From Auraticoccus cholistanensis (GTDB taxonomy: Bacteria > Actinomycetota > Actinomycetes > Propionibacteriales > Propionibacteriaceae), in contig NZ_WPCU01000001.1 of assembly GCF_009742705.1 (NCBI RefSeq), forward strand, positions 44,530 to 108,529: 64,000 nt of DNA. Direction: 5' to 3'. Below are positions 52,586 through 61,319 of this stretch, one piece after another; the first letter of the stretch is position 1, and the number at the start of each line of letters is the position of its first letter. The notes beneath the pieces were generated by a model. It saw only the letters and a list, made by a program, of their open reading frames with translations, ran no database searches and had not been told where the DNA came from. A program made the translations under genes and the position numbers.

Positions 52586-53620
52586 ATGACCACCACCGTG
52601 CCGAGCACCATGCGCGCCAGCGTCCTGCTGGAGGCGAAGCGGCTCGAGCTGCAGGAGCGCCCCGTCCCCGAACCGGGTCCGGGCGAGGTGCTGATCCGGG
52701 TCCGTTCGGTCGGCGTCTGCGGCTCCGACGTGCACTACTACGAGCACGGCCGCATCGGGGACTTCGTCGTCGAGCAGCCCCTGGTGCTGGGCCACGAGAT
52801 GTCCGGGGTGGTCGCCGCGGTCGGACCGGGCGTCGACGAGGCACGGGTGGGGGAGCGGGTCGCGGTCGACCCGCAGCGGCCCTGCCGCACCTGCCGGCTC
52901 TGCAAGACCGGCCACCTCAACCTGTGCGAGCGCATGCAGTTCTTCGCCACGCCGCCGGTCGACGGCGCCTTCGCCGACTACGTGGTGGCCCCCGCCGACT
53001 TCACCTTCGCCGTCCCCGACACCCTCAGCGACCACGCCGCCGCCCTGCTCGAGCCGTTCTCGGTCGGCATGTGGGCGTGCGGCAAGGCGGCCCTCGAGCC
53101 CGGTTCGCGGGTGCTGATCAGCGGCGGCGGCCCGATCGGGGCGCTGACCGCGCTGGCCGCCCGCAGCTACGGCGCCACCGAGGTCGTCGTCACCGACCTG
53201 GTCGAGTCCCGCCGCCGGCGCATCCTCGACTTCGGCGCCACCGCCTCCCTCGACCCCACCGCCGCCGACGTCGACCTCGGCGAGCTCGGGGTCGACGCCT
53301 TCATCGAGTGCTCCGGCGCCACCCCGGCGCTGCTGTCCGGGCTGGACGCGCTGCGCCCCGGCGGCCGCGCCGTCATGGTCGGGCTGGGCGCGGAGACGAT
53401 GCCGATCCCGGTGCAGACGATCATGAACAAGGAGCTCACCCTCACCGGCATCTTCCGCTACGTCGACACCTGGCCCAAGGTCATCGCCGCGGCCCAGCAG
53501 CCGGGGGTCGACCTCGACGCCCTGGTGACGGCCGAGTTCGACCTCGAGGACGCCGAGTTCGCGCTCACCGCCGACGCGGACCCGACGTCGATGAAGTCCG
53601 TCGTCGTGGTGTCGCGGTGA
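52586..53620 (+). CDS. Zinc-dependent sugar-alcohol dehydrogenase
   Basis: A 344-residue medium-chain dehydrogenase of the sorbitol/xylitol/threonine dehydrogenase type. Catalytic zinc ligands are Cys in GVCGSDVHYYEHG and His-Glu in LGHEMSG; the structural zinc site is C-x2-C-x2-C-x7-C in PCRTCRLCKTGHLNLC. The Rossmann motif is GGGPIG. It starts an ADH-SDR-ADH operon, its stop overlapping the SDR start by four. Oxidation of a polyol to a ketose is likely. Confidence 0.87.
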   Translation: MTTTVPSTMRASVLLEAKRLELQERPVPEPGPGEVLIRVRSVGVCGSDVHYYEHGRIGDFVVEQPLVLGHEMSGVVAAVGPGVDEARVGERVAVDPQRPCRTCRLCKTGHLNLCERMQFFATPPVDGAFADYVVAPADFTFAVPDTLSDHAAALLEPFSVGMWACGKAALEPGSRVLISGGGPIGALTALAARSYGATEVVVTDLVESRRRRILDFGATASLDPTAADVDLGELGVDAFIECSGATPALLSGLDALRPGGRAVMVGLGAETMPIPVQTIMNKELTLTGIFRYVDTWPKVIAAAQQPGVDLDALVTAEFDLEDAEFALTADADPTSMKSVVVVSR

Positions 53621-54387
53621 ACGTCCTCGACACCTTCTCCCTCGCCGGCAGGACCGCCCTGGTCACCGGCGGGTACCGCGGCCTCGGCCTCGCCTTCTCC
53701 CGCGGGCTGGCCCAGGCGGGCGCCGACGTGGTGATCGGCGCCCGTGACGTCGACGCCTGCACCGAGGTCGCCGCCCAGCTGGCCGCCGAGACCGGACGCA
53801 CGGTCGTCGGCACCGCCCTCGACGTGACCGACCGCGGCTCGGTGCAGGCCGCCGTCGACGCCGCGCTGGCCGCCACCGGCCGGCTCGACGTGGTGGTGAA
53901 CAACGCCGGCGCCTGCATCCACCGGCCCGCCCTCGAGGTCCCCGACGAGGAGTGGCGTGCGGTGTTCGACACCAACGTCGACGGGCTGTGGAAGGTCAGC
54001 CAGGTCGCCGCCCGCCACCTGGCCGACGCCGGCGGCGGGGTGATCGTCAACATCGGCTCCATCTCGGCCGAGATCGTCAACCGGCCGCAGTGGCAGCCGG
54101 CCTACAACGCCTCCAAGGCGGCGGTGCACCAGCTGACCAGGTCGCTGGCCGCGGAGTGGGCGCCGCTCGGCATCCGGGTCAACGCCATCGCCCCCGGCTA
54201 CGTCCGCACCGAGATGGCGCCCGTGGACGACCCCGCCTTCAAGCCGCGCTGGATCGACGACGCCCCCATGCAGCGCTACGCCCTGCCGGAGGAGATCGCG
54301 CCCACCGTGGTGTTCCTGGCCTCCGACGCCTCCAGCTTCATGACCGGCTCCGTCGTCACCGTCGACGGCGGCTACACCCTCTTCTGA
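53617..54387 (+). CDS. Short-chain dehydrogenase/reductase
   Basis: A 256-residue SDR of the gluconate 5-dehydrogenase-like kind: TGGYRGLG (about 18-25), VVNNAG, catalytic YNASK (Tyr near 165) and APGYVRTEM, with the C-terminal TVDGGYT. The GTG overlaps the upstream stop as GTGA. It lies between two zinc dehydrogenases; all three probably act on one polyol or sugar acid. Confidence 0.88.
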   Translation: MNVLDTFSLAGRTALVTGGYRGLGLAFSRGLAQAGADVVIGARDVDACTEVAAQLAAETGRTVVGTALDVTDRGSVQAAVDAALAATGRLDVVVNNAGACIHRPALEVPDEEWRAVFDTNVDGLWKVSQVAARHLADAGGGVIVNIGSISAEIVNRPQWQPAYNASKAAVHQLTRSLAAEWAPLGIRVNAIAPGYVRTEMAPVDDPAFKPRWIDDAPMQRYALPEEIAPTVVFLASDASSFMTGSVVTVDGGYTLF

Positions 54388-54433
54388 CCGCGAGCAGCAG
54401 CCCGCACCGGACGACCACGACAGGATGCCCACG

Positions 54434-55459
54434 ATGACGACCACCATGCGCGCCGCCTACCTCCCCGGGAACCGGACCGTCGACCTCAAGGACGTTCCCG
54501 TGCCCACCCCCGGCCACGGGCAGGTGCTGCTGCGGATGCGGGCCTCCACCATCTGCGGCAGCGACCTGCGCGCCATCTACCGCGAGCACCTGGGCACCGG
54601 CCCCGAGGCCTACCAGGACGTCGTCGGCGGGCACGAGCCCTCCGGCGAGGTCGTCGCCGTCGGGCCCGGCGTGAAGGAGCGTGCGGTGGGCGACCGCGTC
54701 GTCGTCTACCACATCAGCGGCTGCGGGCTCTGCGAGGAGTGCCGCAAGGGCTACCAGATCAGCTGCACCTCCCCGATGCGGGCCGCCTACGGCTGGCAGC
54801 GCGACGGCGGGCACGCCGACTTCCTGCTCGCCGAGGAGGCCGACCTGCTGCTGCTGCCCGACAACCTCACCTTCCTCGACGGCGCCTGCGTGGCCTGCGG
54901 GTTCGGCACCGCCTACGAGGCGCTCTGCCGTCTCGACGTGTCGGGCCGGGACCGGCTGCTCGTGGTCGGGCTCGGCCCGGTCGGGCTGGCCGCCGGGCTG
55001 CTGGCGCGGGCCATGGGCGTCACCGAGGTGATCGGCAGCGACCCCAGCCCCGAGCGCCGCCAGATCGCCGAGCGGCTCGGCGCCGTCACCACCCAGGTCG
55101 ACGAGAGCCTGCCGGTCGAGCAGGTGGGGGCCGACGCCTCCGTCGACTGCTCCGGAGCGGGCGCCGGGCAGCTGGCCGCGCTCAGGGGCACCCGCCGGTG
55201 GGGCCGGGTCGCGCTGGTGGGGGAGGGTGCCGAGCTCACGGTCGACGTCAGCGAGGCCATCATCCACCGCCAGCTGACGCTGCACGGCTCCTGGGTGTCG
55301 TCCACGGTGCGCATGGCCGAGCTGCTGGACCGGCTGTCCCGGTGGGAGCTGCACCCCTCGGTCGTGGTGACCGACACGTTCGGCATCGAGTCCGCCGCCG
55401 ACGCCTACGCCCTGGCCGACTCCGGCCGGACCGGCAAGGTCGGCATCACCTGGGACTGA
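54434..55459 (+). CDS. Zinc-dependent alcohol dehydrogenase
   Basis: A 341-residue medium-chain dehydrogenase. It has catalytic ligands in TICGSDLRAIY and GGHEPSG, structural zinc ligands in GCGLCEECRKGYQISC, and the Rossmann motif GLGPVG. The ATG at 54434 was preferred to the one at 54425 because AGGA is correctly spaced before it. It is distinct from the ADH at 52586, so the two likely oxidise different positions or substrates. Confidence 0.85.
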   Translation: MTTTMRAAYLPGNRTVDLKDVPVPTPGHGQVLLRMRASTICGSDLRAIYREHLGTGPEAYQDVVGGHEPSGEVVAVGPGVKERAVGDRVVVYHISGCGLCEECRKGYQISCTSPMRAAYGWQRDGGHADFLLAEEADLLLLPDNLTFLDGACVACGFGTAYEALCRLDVSGRDRLLVVGLGPVGLAAGLLARAMGVTEVIGSDPSPERRQIAERLGAVTTQVDESLPVEQVGADASVDCSGAGAGQLAALRGTRRWGRVALVGEGAELTVDVSEAIIHRQLTLHGSWVSSTVRMAELLDRLSRWELHPSVVVTDTFGIESAADAYALADSGRTGKVGITWD

Positions 55460-55529
55460 GCGCGCGCCCGGGTGCGCGGGTTCACCGCGCGTTCACGCCC
55501 AGGTCTGGTTCCGCCGGCCCGCAGGGTGC

Positions 55530-57152
55530 ATGCTCCTGCCCATGAGGCACCCCGCTCCGCTGTCCACCGCCGTCGCCCTGGCCTGCGTGGCCACCGTCGC
55601 GCTCGTCGCCGCGCCCCGCGCCGCCGCGCAGCCGGAGGTCCCGGAGCTGCCGCTCGGCCCGGCCGGGCTCACCCAGACCGAGGTCACCACCCGCCTCGCC
55701 GACGGCGTCAGCCACACCCGGATCGTCCGCGGCGCCCCCGACGCGGCCACCCCGTGGGTGGTCGAGCTCTCGATCCCCTCCACCGGCCCGGACCCGGACG
55801 CCCCAGCCCGGGCGGTGCAGGACCGGGCCAGCGCCGACGCGCTCGTCGCCGACCTGGCGGCCGCCGGGTTCGCCGCCGAGGTGCAGCCGGTGCAGCAGCC
55901 GGCCACCGCCGACGTCCCGGCGTCCGTGCTCGGGTACCGGGTCCGGCTCACCGAGGGCCACCCCTCCCAGCAGGCCGCCCGGGCCGCGGTGACCGCGCTC
56001 CGCACCGCCGGATTCAGCGCCCGTGACTGGTACCGCGGCTGGGACGGCGGCAGCGCCGACGCCGGCCGGTGGACGGTCAACGTCCTCACCATCGACCCGC
56101 GCACCTTCGACGGCGAGCTCGGCGCCTCCTACGGGCCCGACCTGGTCGACCGCGAGACCGTCACCGAGCTGGCCGCCGAGGCCGGCGCGATCGCCGCGGT
56201 GAACGCCGGCTTCTTCGTCCTCGACCCCGCCGCCGGTGCCCCCGGTGACCCGGCCGGGGCGGCCGTCTACGACGGCGAGCTCGTCTCCGAGCCGGTCGGC
56301 GACCGGCCGGTGCTCCTGCTCCGCGACGACGCCCGCCGCACCGACGTGGTCCGTCCCGGCTGGCAGGGCAGCGTCACGCTCCACGGCCGGTCCCGGCCCG
56401 GCGGGCGCGACGCGCGGACCGCGGAGCTGGACGGGCTGAACCGCGTCCCCGGGCTGGTGCGCAACTGCGGCGGCACCGGTGACCAGCCGACCGACCGCCC
56501 GCTGCACGACGTCACCTGCACCGACGACGGCGAGCTGGTGGCCTTCACCACCGCGTTCGGGCCGACCACGCCCAGCGGTCCCGGCCGGGAGGTGGTCGTG
56601 GACGAGCACGGGCGCGTGGTCCGCGTCGCCGAGCAGCGGGGGACGGCGCTGCAGCCGGGCCAGCGCTCGGTGCAGGCCACCGGGGACCGGGTCTCGGAGC
56701 TGGTGGCCGACGAGGGCAGCCGGCTGCGGCTGCGCACCTCGCTGACCGACGCAGGACGTCCGCTGACCCGCGACGGCGTCTCGGTGCTCAACGGCGGCCC
56801 CGAGCTGGTCCGCGACGGGCGCACGCACGTCACCCAGCAGCGCGACGGGATGGTCCGCCCCGACGACCCCTCCTTCGCCTACGGCTGGGTGCTGCAGCGC
56901 AACCCGCGCACCTTCGCCGGGGTGGACGACCAGGGCCGCACCGTGCTGGTCACCGTGGACGGCCGGCAGCCCGACGAGCTGGGGCTGTCGATCCCGGAGG
57001 CGGCCGACGTGGCGGTGGCCCTCGGGCTGCGTGACGCGCTCAACCTCGACGGCGGCGGCTCGACCGCGATGGCCGTGGGTGGCGAGCTGGTCAGCAACCC
57101 CTCCGACGCCGCCGGCGAGCGGCCCGTCGGTGACGTGGTCTACGTGCGCTGA
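55530..57152 (+). CDS. Exported phosphodiester glycosidase (NAGPA) family protein
   Basis: A 540-residue exported protein. The signal peptide spans about 1-34 (hydrophobic ALACVATVALVAA, cleavage after AAA). A SPOR-like segment (about 85-165) precedes the NAGPA domain (about 200-540), with the family's VNAGFF and LNLDGGGSTAMAVGGELVSN motifs. The family hydrolyses phosphodiester-linked sugars or acts on wall glycopolymers. The start at 55530 has AGGG nearby; the ATG at 55542 is possible. Confidence 0.83.
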   Translation: MLLPMRHPAPLSTAVALACVATVALVAAPRAAAQPEVPELPLGPAGLTQTEVTTRLADGVSHTRIVRGAPDAATPWVVELSIPSTGPDPDAPARAVQDRASADALVADLAAAGFAAEVQPVQQPATADVPASVLGYRVRLTEGHPSQQAARAAVTALRTAGFSARDWYRGWDGGSADAGRWTVNVLTIDPRTFDGELGASYGPDLVDRETVTELAAEAGAIAAVNAGFFVLDPAAGAPGDPAGAAVYDGELVSEPVGDRPVLLLRDDARRTDVVRPGWQGSVTLHGRSRPGGRDARTAELDGLNRVPGLVRNCGGTGDQPTDRPLHDVTCTDDGELVAFTTAFGPTTPSGPGREVVVDEHGRVVRVAEQRGTALQPGQRSVQATGDRVSELVADEGSRLRLRTSLTDAGRPLTRDGVSVLNGGPELVRDGRTHVTQQRDGMVRPDDPSFAYGWVLQRNPRTFAGVDDQGRTVLVTVDGRQPDELGLSIPEAADVAVALGLRDALNLDGGGSTAMAVGGELVSNPSDAAGERPVGDVVYVR

Positions 57153-57161
57153 CGGGCGGGT

Positions 57162-57213
57162 CCTCCGGACCCCGTGACGCGGGCGAGCCTCCGGACCCCG
57201 TGACGCGGGCGAG
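57162..57213. repeat. Two perfect tandem copies of a 26-bp unit
   Basis: The unit at 57162-57187 (starts CCTCCGGACC, ends GCGGGCGAG) is repeated exactly at 57188-57213, and a partial third copy begins right after. It lies between the NAGPA and GH43 genes and each unit contains CCGG and GTGACGC. Confidence 0.9.
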
Positions 57214-57265
57214 CCCTCCGGGCTACGGTGACCGGACCACCCCCCGAGACGACGAGGTCCTCGAG

Positions 57266-58738
57266 ATGCTCCGCACCGCCCTGATGATGCTGACTGCCGC
57301 CTCCGTGCTGGTCGCCTCCAGCGTTCCCGCGGCCCACCCCTCCGACGAGACCGACGCGGCTGCGGACGAGCCCGCGGTCTTCCGCGCCCCGCTCGACCCC
57401 GACGCCGACCCCTTCATGGTGACCGTCGACGGCCGCTACCACCTGATGACCACCCAGGGCGACCGGCTCACGATCAAGTCCGCCGAGTCGATCGCCGACC
57501 TGCCACGGGCCCGGGTCCGCACCATCTGGCGCGGCGCCGACGACGACCCCTCGCGCAGCACCCAGATCTGGGCGCCGGCCCTCTACCGCTCCACCGCGCC
57601 GGGGGAGAGCAGCCCGCGCTGGTACGTGTACTACACCGCCAGCGACGGGGTGGACGCCAACCACCGCATGTACGTGCTGGAGTCCGAGGGCGACGACCCG
57701 ACCGGGCCGTACCACTTCAAGGCCAAGATCGCCGACCACGGCACCTACATGATCGACGGCGAGCCGATCACCGTCGGCGGCCGGCAGTACTTCACCTGGA
57801 GCGCCCCGGGCCGCGGATTCGAGGGCGGGCCGCAGCAGATCTACCTGCAGCCGATGGACACCCCGTGGTCCACCAGCGGGCCCGTGGTCGCGCTGCCGGT
57901 CGAGCGCGGCACCTGCCCCGAGGTGCGGGAGGGCCCGACCTCGATCGTCCACGACGGCCGGCTCTTCCTCACCTACTCCAGCTGCGACACCGGTAAGCCC
58001 GACTACTCGGTCTACGCCATCTCCATCGACGCCGACGGCGACCCCACCGACCTCGCCCAGTGGCGCACCCACGACCGGCCGCTGCTGCAGCGCCACGACG
58101 CCGCCGGCGTCTTCGGCCCCGGCCACCACTCCTTCTTCCGCAGCCCGGACGGCACCGAGGACTGGATCGCCTACCACGCCAAGAACACCAGCGAGTACAC
58201 CTACGAGTGGCGCAGCACCCGCGCCGCCCGGGTCGGCTGGGACGCCGAGGGGCTGCCGCTGATCGACCCGCCGGTGGCGCTCGGCACCGACGTCGTCGTC
58301 CCCTCCGGCGACCCCGGCCCCGGATCGCGGGCGATCAACGACTTCGACGAGGGCACCGGCCTGTTCGAGGTCGAGTACGCCGGCGAGTGGCACTCCGGCA
58401 CCGGCTGCGGCCACCAGTGCTACCGCGGCGACGACCACTGGAGCTGGACCACCGGCAGCACGGCCACCATCCGCTTCACCGGCACCCAGATCGCGCTGTT
58501 CAGCGTCCGCGACGTCGGCAACGGCATCGCCGGCATCTCCGTCGACGGCCGCCCCGAGGAGCTGGTCGACCTGTACTCCCGGCCGCGGAGCGGTCAGGCC
58601 CAGCACTGGACCAGCCGGCTGCTGCCTCCCGGGGAGCACACGGTGACCGTGCGCGTCACCGGCCGGAAGAACCCCGCCTCCGGCGGCACGGTGGTCAGCC
58701 TCGACCGCGCCGAGGTCTGGGACGACCGCGCCCGCTGA
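57266..58738 (+). CDS. Exported glycoside hydrolase family 43-like protein
   Basis: A 490-residue exported enzyme. The signal peptide covers about 1-26. The GH43 propeller (about 40-345) has Asp in DPDADPFMV (base), Asp in MIDGEPI and Glu in EVREGPTSI (acid). The C-terminal 110 residues (about 375-490) form a beta-sandwich, probably a carbohydrate-binding module. The ATG has GAGG eight bases upstream. It probably releases arabinose or xylose residues outside the cell for the adjacent importer. Confidence 0.85.
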   Translation: MLRTALMMLTAASVLVASSVPAAHPSDETDAAADEPAVFRAPLDPDADPFMVTVDGRYHLMTTQGDRLTIKSAESIADLPRARVRTIWRGADDDPSRSTQIWAPALYRSTAPGESSPRWYVYYTASDGVDANHRMYVLESEGDDPTGPYHFKAKIADHGTYMIDGEPITVGGRQYFTWSAPGRGFEGGPQQIYLQPMDTPWSTSGPVVALPVERGTCPEVREGPTSIVHDGRLFLTYSSCDTGKPDYSVYAISIDADGDPTDLAQWRTHDRPLLQRHDAAGVFGPGHHSFFRSPDGTEDWIAYHAKNTSEYTYEWRSTRAARVGWDAEGLPLIDPPVALGTDVVVPSGDPGPGSRAINDFDEGTGLFEVEYAGEWHSGTGCGHQCYRGDDHWSWTTGSTATIRFTGTQIALFSVRDVGNGIAGISVDGRPEELVDLYSRPRSGQAQHWTSRLLPPGEHTVTVRVTGRKNPASGGTVVSLDRAEVWDDRAR

Positions 58739-58781
58739 CACGCGTGTGGGCTGCGTGCCTCCTTGACGGATGCGCTGCACC

Positions 58782-58799
58782 TGGTGAATGCTTTCACCA
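58782..58799. promoter_or_regulatory. Operator overlapping the LacI start codon
   Basis: TGGTGAA-TGCT-TTCACCA is a perfect 7-bp inverted repeat that ends on the A of the ATG. A TTGACG hexamer lies at 58763-58768 and, 17 bases on, GAATGC. This fits autorepression of a message with no or a very short leader. Confidence 0.6.
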
Positions 58800-59836
58800 T
58801 GGCCGGTCGACGACGCGACACCGAGGGCGCTGCAGCCCGCCGGGTGACGCTGCGCGACGTGGCCGAGGAGGCCGGGGTCTCGGTGACCACGGTGTCCTAC
58901 GTCCTCAGCGGTCGTACCGACCGCGCCACGGGGATGCCGGCCGAGACCCGTGAGCGGGTGACGGCCGCCGCAGCCCGGCTGGGCTACACCGCCAACACCG
59001 CCGCCCGGGTGCTGCGCCGGCAGCGCACCGAGCTCATCGCGCTGGCCTACGCACCGCCGGTCAGCCCCTGGCTGGACCAGCTGACCGCCCAGTGCGAGGA
59101 CCTCGCCGCTGAGCGCGGGTACTCGGTGATCGGCCTGCCCATCCGTCACCCGGAGCGGGCGGCGCACTCGCTGCGGGTGCTGGAGCGCGGCTACGTCGAC
59201 GGCGCGATCGTCGTCTCGCTCCCGGCCGGCATCGACATCAGCCACTACGCCCGCACCACCCGGGCCCTGGTGGTGTTCCACGAGCACCTGTCGGTGCCCC
59301 GGGTGGACGTGGTGCGCGCCCACGAGCGGGCCGGCATGACCGCCGCCACCCGCTACCTGATCGAGCAGGGCCGACGGCGCATCGCCTACCTCGCCCACGC
59401 CGCCCCGGTGGACGGCTCCCCGGGCGAGCGCTACGCCGGTTTCCGCGCCGCCTTCGCCGAGTCCGGCCGCCCGCTGCTCACCGACCTCGTCCGCACCGGC
59501 GCCGACGACCGAGCCGAGGCCGTGGTCGCCGTCCGGTCGCTGCTCGACGGTCCCGACCCGCCCGACGCCCTGGTCAGCGAGTCCGACCGTGGCGCGCTCG
59601 CCGCGCTGCAGGCCGCCGCCGACCGCGGCATCAAGGTGCCCGACGACTTCGCCGTCATCGGCGCCGGAAACACCTCCGAAGGCCTGTTCGCCTCACCGCC
59701 GCTGACCAGCGTCGGGAGCGACCAGCTCGAGTTCCGCCCGCTCGTCGAGGCCCTCTTCGCGCGCATCGAGGACCCCGACCGTCCCGCCCAGGAGATCGTC
59801 ATGCCGTGGCGGCTCCACCACCGCTCCTCGGCCTGA
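58799..59836 (+). CDS. LacI-family transcriptional regulator
   Basis: A 345-residue regulator. The helix-turn-helix is at about 17-38 (TLRDVAEEAGVSVTTVSYVL), followed by the hinge and a sugar-binding core with GRRRIAYLAHA and DDFAVIGAG. It begins at the ATG inside a palindrome (58782-58799) that it probably binds. It sits between the GH43 gene and the ABC importer and is likely their regulator. Confidence 0.92.
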   Translation: MAGRRRDTEGAAARRVTLRDVAEEAGVSVTTVSYVLSGRTDRATGMPAETRERVTAAAARLGYTANTAARVLRRQRTELIALAYAPPVSPWLDQLTAQCEDLAAERGYSVIGLPIRHPERAAHSLRVLERGYVDGAIVVSLPAGIDISHYARTTRALVVFHEHLSVPRVDVVRAHERAGMTAATRYLIEQGRRRIAYLAHAAPVDGSPGERYAGFRAAFAESGRPLLTDLVRTGADDRAEAVVAVRSLLDGPDPPDALVSESDRGALAALQAAADRGIKVPDDFAVIGAGNTSEGLFASPPLTSVGSDQLEFRPLVEALFARIEDPDRPAQEIVMPWRLHHRSSA

Positions 59837-59851
59837 GGTACGCCCCACCTC

Positions 59852-59910
59852 CAGCCCGCCCGCTCGATCTGTCCAGCTCGCCCGCTCGCACACACCAGCT
59901 CGCCCGCTCG
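59852..59910. repeat. Three 15-bp direct repeats at exact 22-bp spacing
   Basis: CAGCTCGCCCGCTCG occurs at 59874-59888 and 59896-59910, with a one-base variant at 59852-59866. The starts are 22 bases apart in both steps, about two helical turns. The unit CCGCTCG appears again at 59928-59934. They lie upstream of the binding-protein gene and are candidate regulator sites on one face of the DNA. Confidence 0.7.
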
Positions 59911-60023
59911 ACTTCCCGACCCTCGATCCGCTCGTCCCCACCGGCAGTCCGGCCCGTCGCGGCCGCTGCGGGGCGTCCCCGCACGCCCTCCCTGCACCCG
60001 CACACACCTCGAAGGAGACGTCG

Positions 60024-61319
60024 ATGTACTCCAGCCTGACCAGCTCCCGCCTGTCCCGCCGTGCCGCGCTGAGGCTCGGCCTCGGCACCACCGTCCTGGG
60101 CGCGGTGGGCGCCGGAGCCGCCTGCGCCCCCGTCACCCCCGACACCGGAGGCGGGCAGGGCGAGGGCACCTTCACGATCTACTGGAACGCCGGGCACGCC
60201 TACGACGCGTACCAGCAGGTCATCGACCAGTTCGGCAAGGACCACGACCTGGTGGTCAACTGGCAGAAGTTCCAGTGGCCGGACCTGACCACCAAGCTGG
60301 TCGCCGACTTCCGCTCCGGCAACGTCCCCGACCTCGTCGAGGAGCCCGGCACCGCCAGCATCCAGTACGGCGTGCAGGGCAACGTGATGGCCCTGGACGA
60401 CCTGGCCGCCAACACCGACATCGGCTTCCCCGACGACTTCCTGCCCGAGTCCATCCTCGCCCGCCAGCACGAGGGCAAGACCTACGCCGTCCCGCTGCAC
60501 CTGACCGCCAACGGGCTGCTGTTCTACAACCGCACGATGCTCGCCGACGCCGGCTTCGACACCCCGCCCACCACCTGGGAGGAGTTCCGCGAGGTGGCCC
60601 TGGGCACCACCCGCGACGACGTCTCCGGGTTCGCCGTCAACTCCGACTACTCCTACAGCGCCCCCTGGTACCTGCAGCACGAGGTCACCTTCGCCTCGGT
60701 CGAGGACGGCGACTTCCTGGTCCCGAGGGAGCGCGGCGACGAGGTCTACGAGTTCCTGCAGCGGCTCGTCCACACCGACCACGTGTCGCCGGCGCCCGTG
60801 GCCACCACGGACTACTCGGGGCCCCAGAAGCTGTTCTCCGCCGGCCGTGCCGCGATGTTCCTCACCGGCCCCTGGGACCTCGGCCCGGTCCGGCAGGGCA
60901 GTCCCGACATCGACCTGGGCGTCGCCGAGCCGCTGACCGGCACCGTCCAGGCGTCGTCGATGGCCGGCGCCGGCCTGATGATCCCCACCCAGGCCAAGGA
61001 CCCCGAGCTGTCCTGGGAGCTGGTGGGCCGGCTGACCGCGCTGGAGACCGAGCTCGCCGCCACCGCCGCCACCGGCATGTCGATGCCGCGGCGCAGCTGG
61101 GCCGACTCGCCGGAGGTGGCCGGTGACGAGGTGCTCAGCACCGTCGCCGCCGCGGTGGGGCTGGTCAGGGCCGAGAGCACCGAGCTCGCCGCCCGCGGCG
61201 TCCAGACCCAGGTCAACGACCTGTTCAAGGCCGCCTACGAGGCCATGATCATCCAGGGCCGACCGGTGGCCGAGACCCTGGACGGCTTCCGCGAGCAGGC
61301 CCGCGGGGTGCTCGGGTGA
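60024..61319 (+). CDS. Sugar ABC transporter substrate-binding lipoprotein
   Basis: A 431-residue SBP family 1 protein. The N-terminus has a twin-arginine signal (SRRAALRLG) and a lipobox near GAAC (Cys about residue 34). The domain runs to the C-terminus. A GGAGA ribosome site precedes the ATG. It is followed by two permeases with overlapping ends. The sugar is unknown; GH43 and sulfatase neighbours suggest a sulfated or arabinose/xylose-rich oligosaccharide. Confidence 0.93.
   Translation: MYSSLTSSRLSRRAALRLGLGTTVLGAVGAGAACAPVTPDTGGGQGEGTFTIYWNAGHAYDAYQQVIDQFGKDHDLVVNWQKFQWPDLTTKLVADFRSGNVPDLVEEPGTASIQYGVQGNVMALDDLAANTDIGFPDDFLPESILARQHEGKTYAVPLHLTANGLLFYNRTMLADAGFDTPPTTWEEFREVALGTTRDDVSGFAVNSDYSYSAPWYLQHEVTFASVEDGDFLVPRERGDEVYEFLQRLVHTDHVSPAPVATTDYSGPQKLFSAGRAAMFLTGPWDLGPVRQGSPDIDLGVAEPLTGTVQASSMAGAGLMIPTQAKDPELSWELVGRLTALETELAATAATGMSMPRRSWADSPEVAGDEVLSTVAAAVGLVRAESTELAARGVQTQVNDLFKAAYEAMIIQGRPVAETLDGFREQARGVLG

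Noticed and set aside
52501..53616. Extension of the SDR at 53617 back to 52501 in the same frame
   Set aside because: The upstream part is a shadow of the zinc dehydrogenase, and the GTG at 53617 gives the standard SDR length and a GTGA overlap.
57140..59398. A 752-codon minus-strand frame opposite GH43 and LacI genes
   Set aside because: Low-complexity Gly/Val/Asp-rich translation without motifs, and it crosses two convincing genes and a promoter on the other strand.
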